Source: Epiperipatus broadwayi (Eukaryota; Onychophora; Udeonychophora; Euonychophora; Peripatidae). From it: a DNA stretch of 64,000 bases. The stretch covers positions 2,575,935-2,639,934 of the forward strand of contig JAQFVV010012512.1 in NCBI GenBank assembly GCA_028023455.1, given 5' to 3'. Below the pieces are notes generated by a model. It worked only from the letters and a program-made list of their open reading frames with translations, did not search any database and was not told the origin of the DNA. Shown piece by piece: positions 10,123-22,349 of the stretch. Position numbers and translations under genes: made by a program. The stretch's first letter is position 1, and each line of letters begins with the position of its first letter.

Positions 10123-11431
10123 CTTACAGCAAAATTGCACATCTCATCTTGGCAAATATTCAACAAGGCTTCTAAATAAGATAATATATAAATTGTCAGT
10201 TAATTTTTAAGAATGTAAAATATTTTTAAAGACAATTTTACAATGTTATATACATGTATATTCAAAATATCTCTGATTTCTTATAGAAGTAAAATCATAA
10301 TAAAACTGAACAGTTTTCTGACTTTCAGAATCTCTGTAATATCATCTTTAATGTTTTCTGATAACAGGATGATTGTAGACTGTATCTAAATATTTACATA
10401 ATAGGACATTAACAACAAAAGTCATGTACCATTATGTAAATATTTAGATAGGGTTATTCCAAAATAATCTTTTTAAAAGATTAAAACATACTGACAAAAA
10501 AGGCCTTAGTTGGATCAAATTCTATTTATCATTTTCATTTCCTCAGGTTCCATTTTTTTAAAAAAAATATTTTTTTGGGGGGTGGGGGGTGAAAATATTT
10601 CTTATATATAAGAAAAATTGGAAAATAATTAGTTAATTTATTTAAGTTCCAATTCCTTGTATTTTTAAGTCAAAAACCCTAGTGACAATTTCAATACTAT
10701 TTTTTCTTTTTATATTGGATCATAACCTTGCCTTTTTATTAAAATTATTGAATGAAATACTTCTTACACAAATTCAAATTTTAAAATAGAAATAAAAGAA
10801 TAAAAACATGCTTTAAAATTCGAAATTATACTTATTATTAAAATTTTTGCCAAAATAATTTCACTGAATATCTATAAAAATAATGGTTCTTATTCAATAA
10901 AAAGTTTTTGCTTCATTGTAACTATGATTTTTAGAACATGTCTTTTATTAACAAGTATTTTCAAATAAAATCTAACTAAAATCACTTATTTTTTGATTTA
11001 AAATTAATATTTTACAGGTGTGTTGCAGAAATATGCTTAAATATGTAAATAAATTACTGAAATTTACTTTTTGCCCCCAAAATACTAAAAAAAATAAAAT
11101 GAACTAGAAAAAATCTCAGGTCATACACTCTTTTAATTAGTGACACTTTCAGTTACATTGTATTATAAAACAACCAATCAAAGCATTGGCAGTGTGATTT
11201 GAGTATAAAATTTGCATTGGTATGAGGTTTATACATGTTACCATCTTCAGATTATTTTTGTAAAGTTATAATTGAATTCTAATTTCTACCAGAAAGAAAG
11301 TGAACAGGCAAACCAGTGTTATATATACATATATATAAAAGAAAAAAATTAATAGTAAATATATATTTTATAATGGGTATTGTGTTTATATATATATGTT
11401 GATATGAAGATTTTCACGTGTTGCATATATA
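9706..11431. other. AT-rich intergenic DNA with (TA)n
   Basis: No coding evidence. A (TA)n run of about 60 bases occupies 10059-10119, and a G-rich run lies at about 10577-10588. Nothing else is recognised. Confidence 0.6.
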
Positions 11432-12823
11432 AAAGACATATTTTGCGGGTTCATCCGTGTTAAAAAATTTAAATATTGATATACCGACATTTTGATTTGA
11501 GCACACAAATCATCTACTGGGTGATAAATAGTAGAAATATGGTTGTAGAGGTGCTACAATCACTTATTTGAAAAAAATGTTAAAGTTCCTCCAATAGCAA
11601 AAACGTTAAATTAAGAATGTTTTTTAAAAAAATCTTTTCAAATAGGAGAAAGTTTGCATGTATCATCTCGCTTATTGATACAATCTGGCCTTTTAAGTAT
11701 CTCAATGACTTCTCTAATTTTGCACTGGTAGAGATTATCACATTTGGATATTTGGTACTAGAAAAATCAATTTTATGACCTGAATCTATAGTATGGAGTG
11801 AGAGTGCTAATGATGATGAGTGATGTTTAACTGCATTAGCAGGATCATCTCTCCTAAGACTGACATGATGATTACTAATACCTATGTAAGAAACTTTACA
11901 ATTTTTACATGAGATTTGATAAACACCATGAGATTCAAGAGGAATTGAATATTTAGGCTTGGTTATTATATTGCTGATCTTTTGATGAGTAGAAAATGCT
12001 GTATCTATATTATAGCATTTTAATATACATCCAATACTGTCTGTAGTTCCTTTTACATATAGAACACAAATCCTAACAGCTGATTTATCATCTTTTAGTT
12101 TCCTATTTTGTCCATTTTGGGCTTGAAATAAGGCTTCTTTTATAAATTTATAATTATAACTATTTGCTAATAAAACACTATTAATATGATTTTTCTTTTT
12201 TCAGATGTGACTTATCTGAAATGTTAATTGCTCTATTTAAAAGAGTTTTGGCTACAGAAACTATCTGAGTTGGGTGATGATGAGAATGTAAATGTAAATA
12301 TCTGTCCGTGTGTGTATTCTTTCTGTAAATTGAAAAAGACAAACTATTTGGTGTTCTGGTGACTAGAACATCAAGAAAAAAGAATTTTCCATCAGACTCT
12401 GTCTCCATTGTAAGTTAATATGAGGATGCATATTATTTAGATGTAAGAAAAAATCATCTAATTTATTTTTTCCATGTTGCCATATGACAAAAGTGCCATC
12501 TATGTATCTGAGCCAAATGAGAGGTTTTAACGAGGATGATTCTAAAGCATGAGTTTCTATATTTTCCATGAATAAATAAGCTATTACTCCAGAGATAGGT
12601 GAGCCCATAGGAGTACCAAAAACTTGTTTGTAATGTCCATTGTATACAAAATATGTGTTCAAGAGACAATGTTTAATCAAAGCAATAATATGGTCTGGTA
12701 AATTGCACCATTGTGAAATTATATTTAAAGCTGCATCAATTGGAATGCTTGTAGACAAAGACATGACATCAAAACTGACCAGAATTTCATTAGCATTAAT
12801 TTTTAAACTTTTTAAAACAGAAT
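11432..12823 (-). mobile_element. PLE copy E, older, 5'-truncated (left arm of E/F dimer)
   Basis: Same family as A-D but visibly more diverged (roughly one base in ten by eye). It starts with the terminal motif at about 11440 next to a short TA/AT stretch and covers the 3' region, GIY-YIG and most of RT up to about the KSLKIN segment before motif A, then joins inverted copy F. Frame remnants: 12181-12408 (thumb/linker) and 12363-12851 (motifs A-C; motif C reads YIDG). Confidence 0.88.
11600..12823 (-). pseudogene. PLE RT-EN pseudogene (copy E)
   Basis: Degraded coding sequence on minus. RT motifs are recognisable (FDVMSLSTS, GTPMGSPISG, YIDG in place of YIDD) and the GIY-YIG part is present but in several frames. 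Loss of the second catalytic Asp of YIDD and multiple frameshifts make it non-functional. Confidence 0.85.
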
Positions 12824-13878
12824 TTCTCTTGAACACATATTTTGTACACAATGGACATTACAGACAAGTTTTTGCTACTCCTATGGACTCACCTATCTCA
12901 GGAGTAATAGCTGATTTATTCTTAAAAAGTATAAAAACTCGTGCTTTAGAATCATCATCTTTAAAACCTCTCATTTGGCTCAGATACATAGATGACACTT
13001 TTGTCATATTGCAACATGGAAAAAATAAATTAGATAATGTTTCCTTACATCTAAATAATATGCATCCTCATATTAAATTTACAATAGAGACAGAGTCTGA
13101 TGGAAATGTTCTAGACACCAGAACACCAAATAGTTTATCTTTTTCAATTTAGAGAAACAATACACACATGGACAGATATTTACATTTACATTCTCATCAT
13201 CATCCAACTCAGATAGTTTCTGTAGCCAAAACTCTTTTAAAAAGAGCAATTAACCTTTCAGATAGGTCACATCTGAAAGAAAAAATAAACCATATTAATA
13301 GTGTTTTATTAGTAAATAATCATAATTATATATTTATAAAAAAAAAAGCTTTATTTCAAGCCCAAAATGGACTAAATAGGAAACAAAATGATAAATCAGC
13401 TATTAGGATTTGTGTTCCATATGTAAAAGGAAATATAGACAGTATTGGACATATTTTAAAATGCTATAATATAGATACAGTATTTTCTACTCATCAAAAG
13501 ATCAGTAATATAATAACCAAGCCTAAGGATTCAACTCCTTTTGAATCTCATGGTGTTTATCAAATCTCATGTGAAAATTGTAAAGTTTCTTACATAGGTA
13601 TGAGCAATCGTCCCATCAATGTTAGGAGAAATGAGCATGCTAATGCAATTAAAAAATACTCATCATCATCAGCACTCTCACTTTATACTATGGATTCAGG
13701 TCATAAAATTGATTTTTCTAGTACCAGGATCATATCCAGATGTGATAATCTCTACCAATGCAAAATTAGAGAAGCCATTGAGATACTTAAAAGGCCAGAT
13801 TGTATCAATAAGGGAGATGATACGTGCAAACTTTTTCCTATTTGGAAAGATTTTTTTAAAAAAACATTCTTAATTTAA
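12640..13878 (+). pseudogene. PLE RT-EN pseudogene (copy F), with antisense-E leader
   Basis: The frame 12640-13152 begins antisense in copy E and crosses into F (motif B variant ATPMDSPISG, then YIDD). After a TAG in the thumb region near 13150 the frame 13168-13878 continues through the VPYVKG linker and a GIY-YIG domain (GVY, YIG, KIREAIE) to the normal end. Core EN residues are kept; the protein is broken by the stop and by substitutions in motif B. Confidence 0.82.
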
Positions 13879-14020
13879 CATTTTTGAAATTGGTGGAACT
13901 TTAACGTTTTTTTCAAATCAGTGATTGTAGCGCCTCTACAACCATCTTTTTACCTTCAAGTCGAAAGTCAGTATGTCAATATTTAAATTTTTTAACACAG
14001 ATGAACCCGCAAAATATGTC
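12824..14020 (+). mobile_element. PLE copy F, older, 5'-truncated (right arm of E/F dimer)
   Basis: Head-to-head with E at about 12823-12827; starts just after RT motif A (the TYFV segment) and ends with the terminal motif ...CCCGCAAAATATG at about 14018, then a TATATATA run. The two arms break at different internal points, so the palindrome is imperfect in the middle only. Confidence 0.88.
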
Positions 14021-15298
14021 ATTTATATATATAAATCAATGTTATAGATAACTGTGAAATAGTAAAGACAGGCTGAAAAGAGAAAAGCATCGTTGTAATA
14101 CCCCCAGATATCTTAAAATTAATTAACATAGTCACTGACCAAACTCACTTTAGGATATTTTATAAATCAAAATGAAGTTTTTCATAATTTTCACTTTGCC
14201 TGAAACAGCGATTTGAATAAACTAATTACCAGATAATGTCAGATATGTTTTCATCGAAACATAAACATATTGTAGATATTATCAAATAATTATTTTACCA
14301 ACGAAAATATTTTTAATATATATGCAAATCAACCATCATGACATTATTTCAGCATTGCGGATATATATTAATATCAGTCGTGAAGGATGATTTGTATAAA
14401 TTCTATTTAATTTTTAGCTAGCATTATACTTTGTATATTTTCGTATATGCGCGTGTGTGTTTTAAAATGCGCGTATTTGTTGTAACTGTGTCATAAAATT
14501 AGATTTGAATGTTTCTATCCCTTATTCTATAAGCATTAGCTTTTATATTTACATAAACTGTATTCATTTTCTACATTCAATTTATTTTATGTTTTTAATA
14601 ATGATGTACATTACATTGAATTTTTAAACTTAACAGTTTTTTATTCCACAAAAAAAAAATCTTAATATTTTATTAAACAATGACTTCCAAAAATCTTTTT
14701 AATTGTATAAAAACTAATTTAGTTAGTATTGTAAAATAAAAAAAAACTTATTTTAACTTATCCTTTAAAAAAATCAATCTTTCCCATTGATTGATTTTTA
14801 TTTATTAATTCCTTAACTGCCAGTCACAATTTTGAATGTGTGTGAGAGTGTCTAGTTGATTACCTGTTTTAAGTTGTCAATTTGCATCAATAAATGTTGC
14901 TCTGGCATCTCTATAGTTAAATCTGTTGATATTATTGGGAGGTGAAAAATCACATGATAGTTCTTGACTATATATATATATTACCATAGTAAAAGAAAAA
15001 TTAAAGAGGCAATTTTTATAAACAGGAATAAAATGCATTTAATAAATCGACAAGCTGCTAACATTAAAATACGAGATTCTTCGTGGAATTTGAATTGATA
15101 ACGTTTGCTTCCGCTTTTGTTTTTTAAATTTAATGGCAGTTGAGGCAAGAAAGTAATACTTCTGCGGATTTAGGGATTGTTTGTAATAGTTTATAAATCG
15201 TTAAAATTATTATTTTAATTATAATATATATATATTGTAGCAGTCAGTACTCACTGTATATATATATATTTAATAATTTTAATGTCGTATGATATAGA
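14021..15298. other. AT-rich intergenic DNA
   Basis: No gene seen. A small hairpin (AAAAATCAATC / GATTGATTTTT) lies at about 14769-14800 and short TA runs at about 14970 and 15224-15275. Confidence 0.55.
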
Positions 15299-15795
15299 TA
15301 AATTATTATTTTTAGGACTAAACCGCGTGTTATCCGCCATTGTCAAGGTTGACTTTTGAAAGAAGATTGTTAGGTCTCAAACAGTAATGTGACCAAGTGC
15401 AAGATGACAAATGAGATTCAACTTGAAGTAGTTCAGCATTCATAATAGGAGGCTTATGAAACTGTTTATTTCCCTCGGTTTTTTCACCTATTAATTTTAA
15501 GTTAATATTCGAAGACAGAGATAAAATGAGAGGTTTCCACATAGATGGAATAGGTTGTGCTTTATTAGCTCTATTTAAACCAGTAGGTCTCTTTAATATC
15601 TCCATTGACACTCTCATGGTTTTTAAATCATACCTTTCCAAATTAGCAAGTATTTTTGCATTGTCGAAATCAGGTTTGTGACCAATTTCTAAAAAATGGG
15701 AAGTAAAAACTGATATCTTAATTTTCTGATTAAAAGCATTTATATATTTCTTAATTCTGACCTCTATTTGTCTATTAGACTGGCCTATGTAGACA
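15299..15795 (-). pseudogene. Second PLE family: GIY-YIG C-terminus, left arm
   Basis: The minus frame reads YIGQSNRQIEVRIKKY, then SHFLEIGHKPDF, ERYDLKTMRVSMEILKRP and MWKPL, which parallels YIGMSNRRISVRRDEH ... ESGH/DSGHKIDF ... CKIREAIEILKRP ... IWKDF of copies A-D but at low identity, so it is a different PLE family. Only the second half of GIY-YIG and the C-terminus remain; the catalytic Glu position reads MRVSMEILKRP. The 3' region runs to about 15299. Confidence 0.82.
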
Positions 15796-16265
15796 AATAA
15801 AGGTCAGGATTAAGAAACATATAAATGCTTTTAATCAGAAAATTAAGATATCAGTTTTTACTTCCCATTTTTTAGAAATTGGTCACAAACCTGATTTTGA
15901 CAATGAAAAAAATACTTGCTAATTTGGAAAGGTATGATTTAAGAACCATGAGAATGTCAATTGAAATATTAAAAAGTCCTACTGATTTAAATAGGGCTGA
16001 TGAAGCACAACGTATTCCAGCTATGTGGAAACCTCTCATTTTATTCTCTGTTTTCTAATATTAACTTAAAATTAATAGGTGAAAAAACCGAGGGAAATAA
16101 ACATTTTGATAAGCCTCATATAGTGAATGCTGAACTACTTCAAGTTGAATCTCATTTCTCATCTCGCACTTGGTCACATTATTGTTTGAGATCTAACGAC
16201 CTTTCTTTCAAAAGTCAATCTTGACAATGGCGGATACTATTAGTCCCAAAAATAATAATTTATAT
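15796..16265 (+). pseudogene. Second PLE family: GIY-YIG C-terminus, right arm
   Basis: Inverted copy of 15299-15795. It starts at GACAAATAAAGGTC (the NRQIEVR region) and reads through the same C-terminus (fragment frame 16000-16224) to the same 3' end, TATCCGCCATTGTC in mirror image, followed by (TA)n. Arms are similar but not identical (several substitutions and small indels), so the insertion is not recent. Confidence 0.82.
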
Positions 16266-16417
16266 ATATATACACACGATCTTTAAAAGAATAAAGATTT
16301 CATTTTAGTTGTATATAATTGTGCTCAAAATCTCACTTTAAAATAAATGAACTATTGTGCCTGTCTTGTTTCGCACATAAAGGTGTTTTTCATTTTAAAC
16401 TGCTTATTTTTTATTTT

Positions 16418-16498
16418 TTTTCATGTGTTAAAGCATCAGCTGGGAAGCGAACCTGTGACAACTACTTGTAAGGCAACCGTGCTGACCACTAGGCCACC
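16418..16498 (-). repeat. tRNA-derived micro-SINE (copy 1)
   Basis: Minus strand reads TGGCCTAGTGGTC (box A-like), GCCTTACAAGTAG, GGTTCGCTTCC (box B-like), then GCTTTAACACATGAAAA and a poly-A-like tail. Closely resembles the copy at 22239. Flanking duplication is not clear. Confidence 0.75.
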
Positions 16499-16637
16499 AA
16501 TGCTTGACAATTGTTTATTTTTATCTTAGAATGTTGTTGAGATTACAATCTTTTATTTACATTTAAGTGAAAGGTTTTTGAATGAAATGTTATAGAGACT
16601 TATTTTACTTTTAATATTTGTCAAAGAATATATATAT

Positions 16638-16787
16638 AATACATATTTTGCGGGTTCATCCGTGTTAAAAAACTTTTAATATTAATATACTGACGTTTCG
16701 ACTTGGTCACACAAGCCGAAACGTCGAAACGTCAGTATATTAATATTAAAAGTTTTTTAACACGGATGAACCCGCAAAATATGTATT
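16638..16787. mobile_element. Minimal PLE hairpin: two inverted 3' tails only
   Basis: A perfect 62-bp inverted repeat (16638-16699 and 16726-16787) made only of the terminal sequence of the A-D family. The centre, 16700-16725, is the stem-loop part of the left arm followed by a duplicated GAAACGTC. No coding sequence remains. Short TA/AT stretches flank it. It is the extreme truncation of the head-to-head design seen in B/C, E/F and G/H. Confidence 0.9.
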
Positions 16788-16799
16788 TTCTATATTTAA

Positions 16800-19085
16800 G
16801 AACAAGGGAGATATAAGATTTTGAATTTAATAAAATTATATAAAAAGTTTAATTATTTAGTTTATATTTTTATTATTTTATTAATATTAAAATAATTTTT
16901 AGAAGTAGTTAAATGCAATGCGTTCAAAAACAAATGTTCAAGATGTGTGTGGGGTAAGCAAAGGAAACATTGGAATTATCATCGGATGGTTAGTAGGAAT
17001 GATCTTTCAAAATGACTAGAGTAATTTGGATATCATTAATTTTGCAGTAAGGGGATTGTCTATCCTTAATAAAAAAGAAACAAGTACTTTATAAAAAACT
17101 TTGATCCAACTACATCACTTTCTTTTAATAAAAATTCTAAAATAAATGTTAATACTTGTAAGTTTATTAGCCAGGATGATTGGCTAGATAAGGGTAGTCT
17201 GATGAGGCTTGTAAAGCCCCCATTCCACTTGCCTGCATTATTACTAAATAACCACCAAAGGCATAAGGTTAACATAAAAATAAAAGCCTAAAATAAAAAT
17301 AAAAACCTATCTAACAAAAAAGGAAAATATTTTTTTAAAACCTAATCATTGAAGAAGTTACATATAAAGAGATCTGGAGGAGGGTGTTTTTGCATGAACC
17401 AATTAATAGTTTGTCAACATTTTCAAGATTTCATTAATTTTTATGACCACCTGCGATTGACTTTTAAAATTTAACTAAGATGAACATTTTTTTATAATCT
17501 TCACTTTATTAGTTGGTCAACAATACTGTCCTGAAAACCCATTGAAAATAAGATTCAAAATGGACTTAGAATTTAGGATTTTAGATTCGAAAAAGAAAAG
17601 AAATACCGACATTATTTCATTGATAATAATTTTATTATGAATTATTTGCTATGCATTTTTTTTCTTAACTCTCCCGAAAAAAAACGTTCTTCTAAAACAA
17701 CAAAGGTAATTTTTATTTTATTTATATGTAATACATGTTTGAAACATCCCTATAATATTTTTAGTGTGAATGGTTATACTTATGAAGTGTTATATAATGA
17801 TTATAAAAAAATATTATCGTTATAAACTTAAAATGTCACAAATAAGTCTCCCAGGGTAAAAGGATTGTTTTGATATTTGATGAGTTGTTGGGGATACACA
17901 TATTAAAAGTAATGCATTTGTAAATTGGATTTATGTAAATAATTTAAATAGTCGCGTTTATATACTAAGCATGCATGTAATATATTCTTTTTTGTATAAG
18001 AGTTGGCGAATTCCTCTTTTGACAATGTAGTACATGAAAGATGGTGAATTCCGTTCACTGCATAGCTATTTCGTTTTTATATAAGAGGTGATGAAATCCT
18101 CTTAGTATATGTTAAATGTGTATGTGCATGAGTCTATGTAGTAATATATTTATTTCACCTTTGCCACTTTATTAAATGAGCCATTATTTGTGATCCTAAA
18201 TTAACTTGTTCAGAAGCTTCCTATATATCATTCTGTATAAGTAAATAAGTTCGAGGTATTATTGAAAAAACTTTTACTTGCGAAATATTTATAAAAATAA
18301 TATTCACAGTTAGTTACTTATCTAATTACTATTAATTAATTATAATATTATTTTATGTAACTCTGGGTAAGATTTTTTTTTTCAGCTTACAGAAAACATC
18401 TTTGAATATTAAGAGCATCGTTTTACTTTGGATTTGTTTGTATTTTTTTTTTTAGATTTTAAAAGTTGCAGTAATTTCAAAAATATGATTATTATTATTA
18501 ATAATAAGAAATCACTTAAATGTCAATAAAATTATATATGTATTATTAAATTTGGTTTTCGTGTATTTACATTTATTATTGATTTATGGTCATTCACATT
18601 AAAATCGCTATGGCATTTTGATTTTTATCCGGAGAGATTAAAAACACACTATATATTTTTCCTTAGTCATATTAAATCGACATTAAATAATGTAACATTG
18701 TAATATAAAAAAGGAAAATGTGTTAGTTTACATTCAAAGAGACTTTAGAATTATTTCTTTACTTATTCTAAATATATTTTGAGATCAATAAAATGCCTTT
18801 TTGATTTCGATATATATTTATTTGAAACCAGCACATATATAATGGAGTTTTAGATATAAAATATATTTTATCTTTTATAAGTTTAACTAGCCAGAAATGA
18901 GAGATTTATTATTATTAATCTATTATTTATAGTTAGAGTTTTTGGCTTCATCAGTTCGTAGGAATATTAAATAAGAAAAACTAACCTCCCTGTTCATTAT
19001 CTTTACATGTAAGGTACAATTTTGCCATCCAAATACGTTCAACATTTGAGTAGACAGCGCCCTACATTATTTACCGTTACAGTAT
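16800..19085. other. AT-rich intergenic DNA
   Basis: No coding region supported. Short frames at 17066-17275 and 17637-17825 are low complexity and have no recognisable motif. Nothing else is seen. Confidence 0.55.
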
Positions 19086-19089
19086 ATAT

Positions 19090-20353
19090 ATATAAAAGAC
19101 ATATTTTGCAGGTTCATCCGTGTTAAAAATTTAAACATTTATATACCAATGTTTCGACTTGATCATACAAGTCATCTACTGGGTGATAAAAGGTGGAAAG
19201 ACGGTTGGAGAGGCGCTACAATCACTGATTTGAAAAAAAACGTTAAAGTTCCACCAATAGCAAAAATGTTAAATTAAAAATGTTTTTTTAAAAAAATCTT
19301 TCTAAATAGGAGGAAGTTTGCATGTATTATCTTGCTTATTGATACAATCTGGTCTTTTAAGTATCTCAATGGCTTCTCTGATTTGGTACAGGTGGAGATT
19401 ATCACATTTGGATATGATCCTGGTACTAGAAAAATCAATTTTGTGACCTGAATCTATAGTATGGAGTGAGAGTGCTGATGATGATGAGTATTGTTTAATT
19501 GCATTAGCATGTTCATCTCTCCTAACACTGATGCAATTAATCATACCTTTGTAAGAAGCTTTATAATTTTCACATGAGATTTGATAAACACCATGAGAGT
19601 CAAGAGGGATTGAATCCTTAGGCTTGGTTATTATATTACTGATCTTTTGATGAGTAAAAACGCTGTATTTATATTATAGCATTTTAATATACATCCAATA
19701 CTGTCTGTAGTTCCTTTTACATATGAAACACAAATCCTAAAAGCTGATTTCTCATCTTTTTGTTTCCTATTTTGTCCATTTTAGGCTTGAAATAAGGCTT
19801 GCTTAATAAATTTATAATTATAACTATTTGCTAATAAAACACTATTAATATGATTTATTTCTTCTTTCAGATGTAATTTACCTGAAAGGTTAATTGCTCT
19901 ATTTAAAAGAGTTTTGGTTACAAAAACTGAGTTGGGTGATGAGGAGAATGGAAATGTAAATATTTGTCTGTGTGTGGATTCTTTCTGTAAATCAAAAAAG
20001 ATAAACTATTTGGTGTTCTGGTGATTAGAACATCAAGAAAAGGGAGTTTTCCATCAGTCTGTGTCTCCATTGTAAATTTAATATGAGGATGCATATTATT
20101 TAAATGTAAGAAAAAATCATCTAATTTATTTTTTTCCATGTTGCCATATGACAAAAGTGTCATCTACGTATCTGAACCAAATGAGAGGTTTTAAAGATTA
20201 TGATTCTAAATCATGAGTTTCTATATTTTCCATGACTAAATCAGCTATTTCTCCTGAAATAGGTGAATCCATAGGAGTACCAAAAACTTGTCTGTAATGC
20301 TGTCCATTGCATACAAAATATGTGTTCAAAAGACAATGTTTAATCAAAGTAAT
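19090..20353 (-). mobile_element. PLE copy G, older, 5'-truncated (left arm of G/H dimer)
   Basis: Begins after TATATATATA at about 19083-19092 with the family terminal motif (CATATTTTGCAGG variant) and covers the 3' region, GIY-YIG and RT back to before motif B. Frame pieces: 19302-19544 (EN C-terminus) and 19918-20163 (LPFLDVLI). Damaged by several frameshifts. Confidence 0.87.
19302..20353 (-). pseudogene. PLE RT-EN pseudogene (copy G)
   Basis: Recognisable fragments in more than one frame: motif B region (sense of 20240-20290), METQTDGKLPFLDVLI, KILKRPDCIN-type C-terminus. The YIG motif is damaged (the MINCISVRR frame replaces YIGMSNRRISVRR). No intact product is possible. Confidence 0.83.
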
Positions 20354-20745
20354 AATCATCATTAGCAGTACTCTCACTCCTTACTATAGATTCAGGTCAT
20401 AAAATTGATTTTTCTAGTACCATGATTATATCCAGATGTGATAATCTCTAACAGTACAAAATTAGAGAAGCCATTGAGATACTTAAAAGACCAGATTGTA
20501 TCAATAAGAGAGATGATACATGCAAACTTCCTCCTATTTGGAAAGATTTTTTTAAAAAACATTCATTTTTGCTATTGGTCTAACTTTAACGGTTTTTTTT
20601 TTTCAAATCAGTGATTGCAGAGCCTCTACAACCGACTTTCTACCTTTTATCATCCAGTGGATGACTTGTGTGATCAAGTCGAAACGATATATCAATATTT
20701 AATTTTTTTAACAAGGGTGAACACGCAAAATATGTCTTATATATA
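20354..20745 (+). mobile_element. PLE copy H, short right arm of G/H dimer
   Basis: Joins G near 20353 inside ...AATAATCATCATTAGCAG... and contains only the EN C-terminus (HHQHSHS-coding region onward) and the 3' terminus. It ends ACACGCAAAATATGTC near 20731, then TATATATA. Arms are very unequal (about 1,260 against 390 bases). Confidence 0.85.
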
Positions 20746-22220
20746 TCGCATATCAAGCTGTAATGAGTATAGTAATGGCAGGAATAAATGTTGTTTATCC
20801 AAACAATTTTTTAGAATTACAAAGCTGTTTTTTAAACAAATGTTTTAAAATTCATATGTATAAATGAACACATTAAAATACTTTAAAAACAATAGAAAAT
20901 AATTCAAATAATTGTTCTATTTATCTTAATACAAAAATTATTTGAAAACTCAACCCTAGTTTTATTGCACGTGTTCAAATTTTCTGGTCATTTATTAAGG
21001 GCAAACAAGATGATGCACTGAACTCTGCCACTTTCTGTTTATTATATATGACACCATGTATACATTTTATTTATAATTTATTTACTTGCTGCCTTTTATT
21101 GAATGTTTAAAAAACAATTTCGAAGAAAATAGGTAATCTGTTAAAGTAATTTTACTTTAATTTGATCAGATTTTAACCTTTAGATTTTTCCTATTTTTAC
21201 TCCACTATGAAATTTGTTCTTATTATTCAAGTTGTAAACTTGTTTTTTTTTCTATTTATATATTTCACCTTTATGTTATCAGATATGTTTTATCTTTTCA
21301 CTTTATACTTTTATATTATGAAATAAAAAATCATATTTTAATGGCATCCTGTCATCAGTTTAAATTAAATGAAGTAGTGGCATTCACATTTCTTGCTACT
21401 TCTAACTGCTAGAGTTCAAATCATGGTAAAGCTTAGAAATATTTTAGTCCGATAAAGCTTGCAATTTTTCTAGTTGTTTTGTGAATAGCCAATATATATA
21501 TATATATATATATCACGTTCCAATAAAAGAGCAAATCAAGAAAAAAATCTGGCACAAACTGATTTCCTCATTACTAAGTTACTGTGAAATGAATACTGGA
21601 TATATTCTTACATTTACTTTAGAGAGAATCAGTGTGATGTAGTTTTATCTTTGAAAATATATATGGTATAAATAATGCATATTTCTATATAGAGTAGCAA
21701 CATTAGATTTGTTTTACTACGATATTAATAATATGAAAATTGGCGCTATTGTGAACGATGTTAAAAAACTTTCTTTGTTAGAATGTATCAGAAGCACATT
21801 GTCTTATATCCTTAACACGAAAATAGAGTTTTGTTTGTCTAATACTTGGTATTTTTTAATGTCGCAATAAAATTTAGATTTTTCTCAGATAACTACCCTT
21901 TAGCCAACTTATCTATTCACCCTCAAATAGATAGTAAATGGATATCTGGAAATTCACTAAACCTATCACGATCTTTTGCTAAAACTGTCTATTGAGTAAT
22001 TCTTTTTTGATTTTGTTTTTTGTTGAGATGCTAGCAAGCCGTTTGTCAATAATAGGTTACTTAAAGGTTGTTATATATAACTTCTAGAGCTAAACTCGGG
22101 ATAAACTAAGTTAATTTAATAATAGAATGGCTTTTAGAATTAAAATAAATAATCACTAATAATAAAACTGAATAACCAGAAAAATAATTCGTTATTATTT
22201 AAAAAGTGATGTTATCTATC
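20746..22220. other. AT-rich intergenic DNA
   Basis: No gene recognised. A (TA)n run lies at 21490-21512. Confidence 0.55.
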
Positions 22221-22238
22221 AAAACTGCCAGATATTGT

Positions 22239-22331
22239 GTTAGTAGCCGAGTGGTCGGCGCAGCTGCCTTACAAGTAGTTGTCCTGAGTTTGCGGGTTCG
22301 CTTCCCAGCCGAGCTTTGACACATGAAAAAA
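22239..22331 (+). repeat. tRNA-derived micro-SINE with 18-bp target duplication (copy 2)
   Basis: A 93-bp retrosequence. RNA polymerase III box A TAGCCGAGTGG lies at 22244-22254 and box B GGTTCGCTTCC at 22295-22305, then a short tail GCTTTGACACATG and an A run. It is bounded by a direct repeat AAAACTGCCAGATATTGT at 22221-22238 and 22332-22349, so it inserted by a target-primed route. It is not a working tRNA gene: no acceptor-stem pairing is seen. The body carries no second (LINE-like) region beyond the short tail. Confidence 0.88.
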
Positions 22332-22349
22332 AAAACTGCCAGATATTGT

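Noticed and set aside
22239-22331. Functional tRNA gene
   Set aside because: A and B boxes are good, but acceptor pairing is lacking, and a poly-A tail plus an 18-bp target duplication show a retrotransposed SINE.
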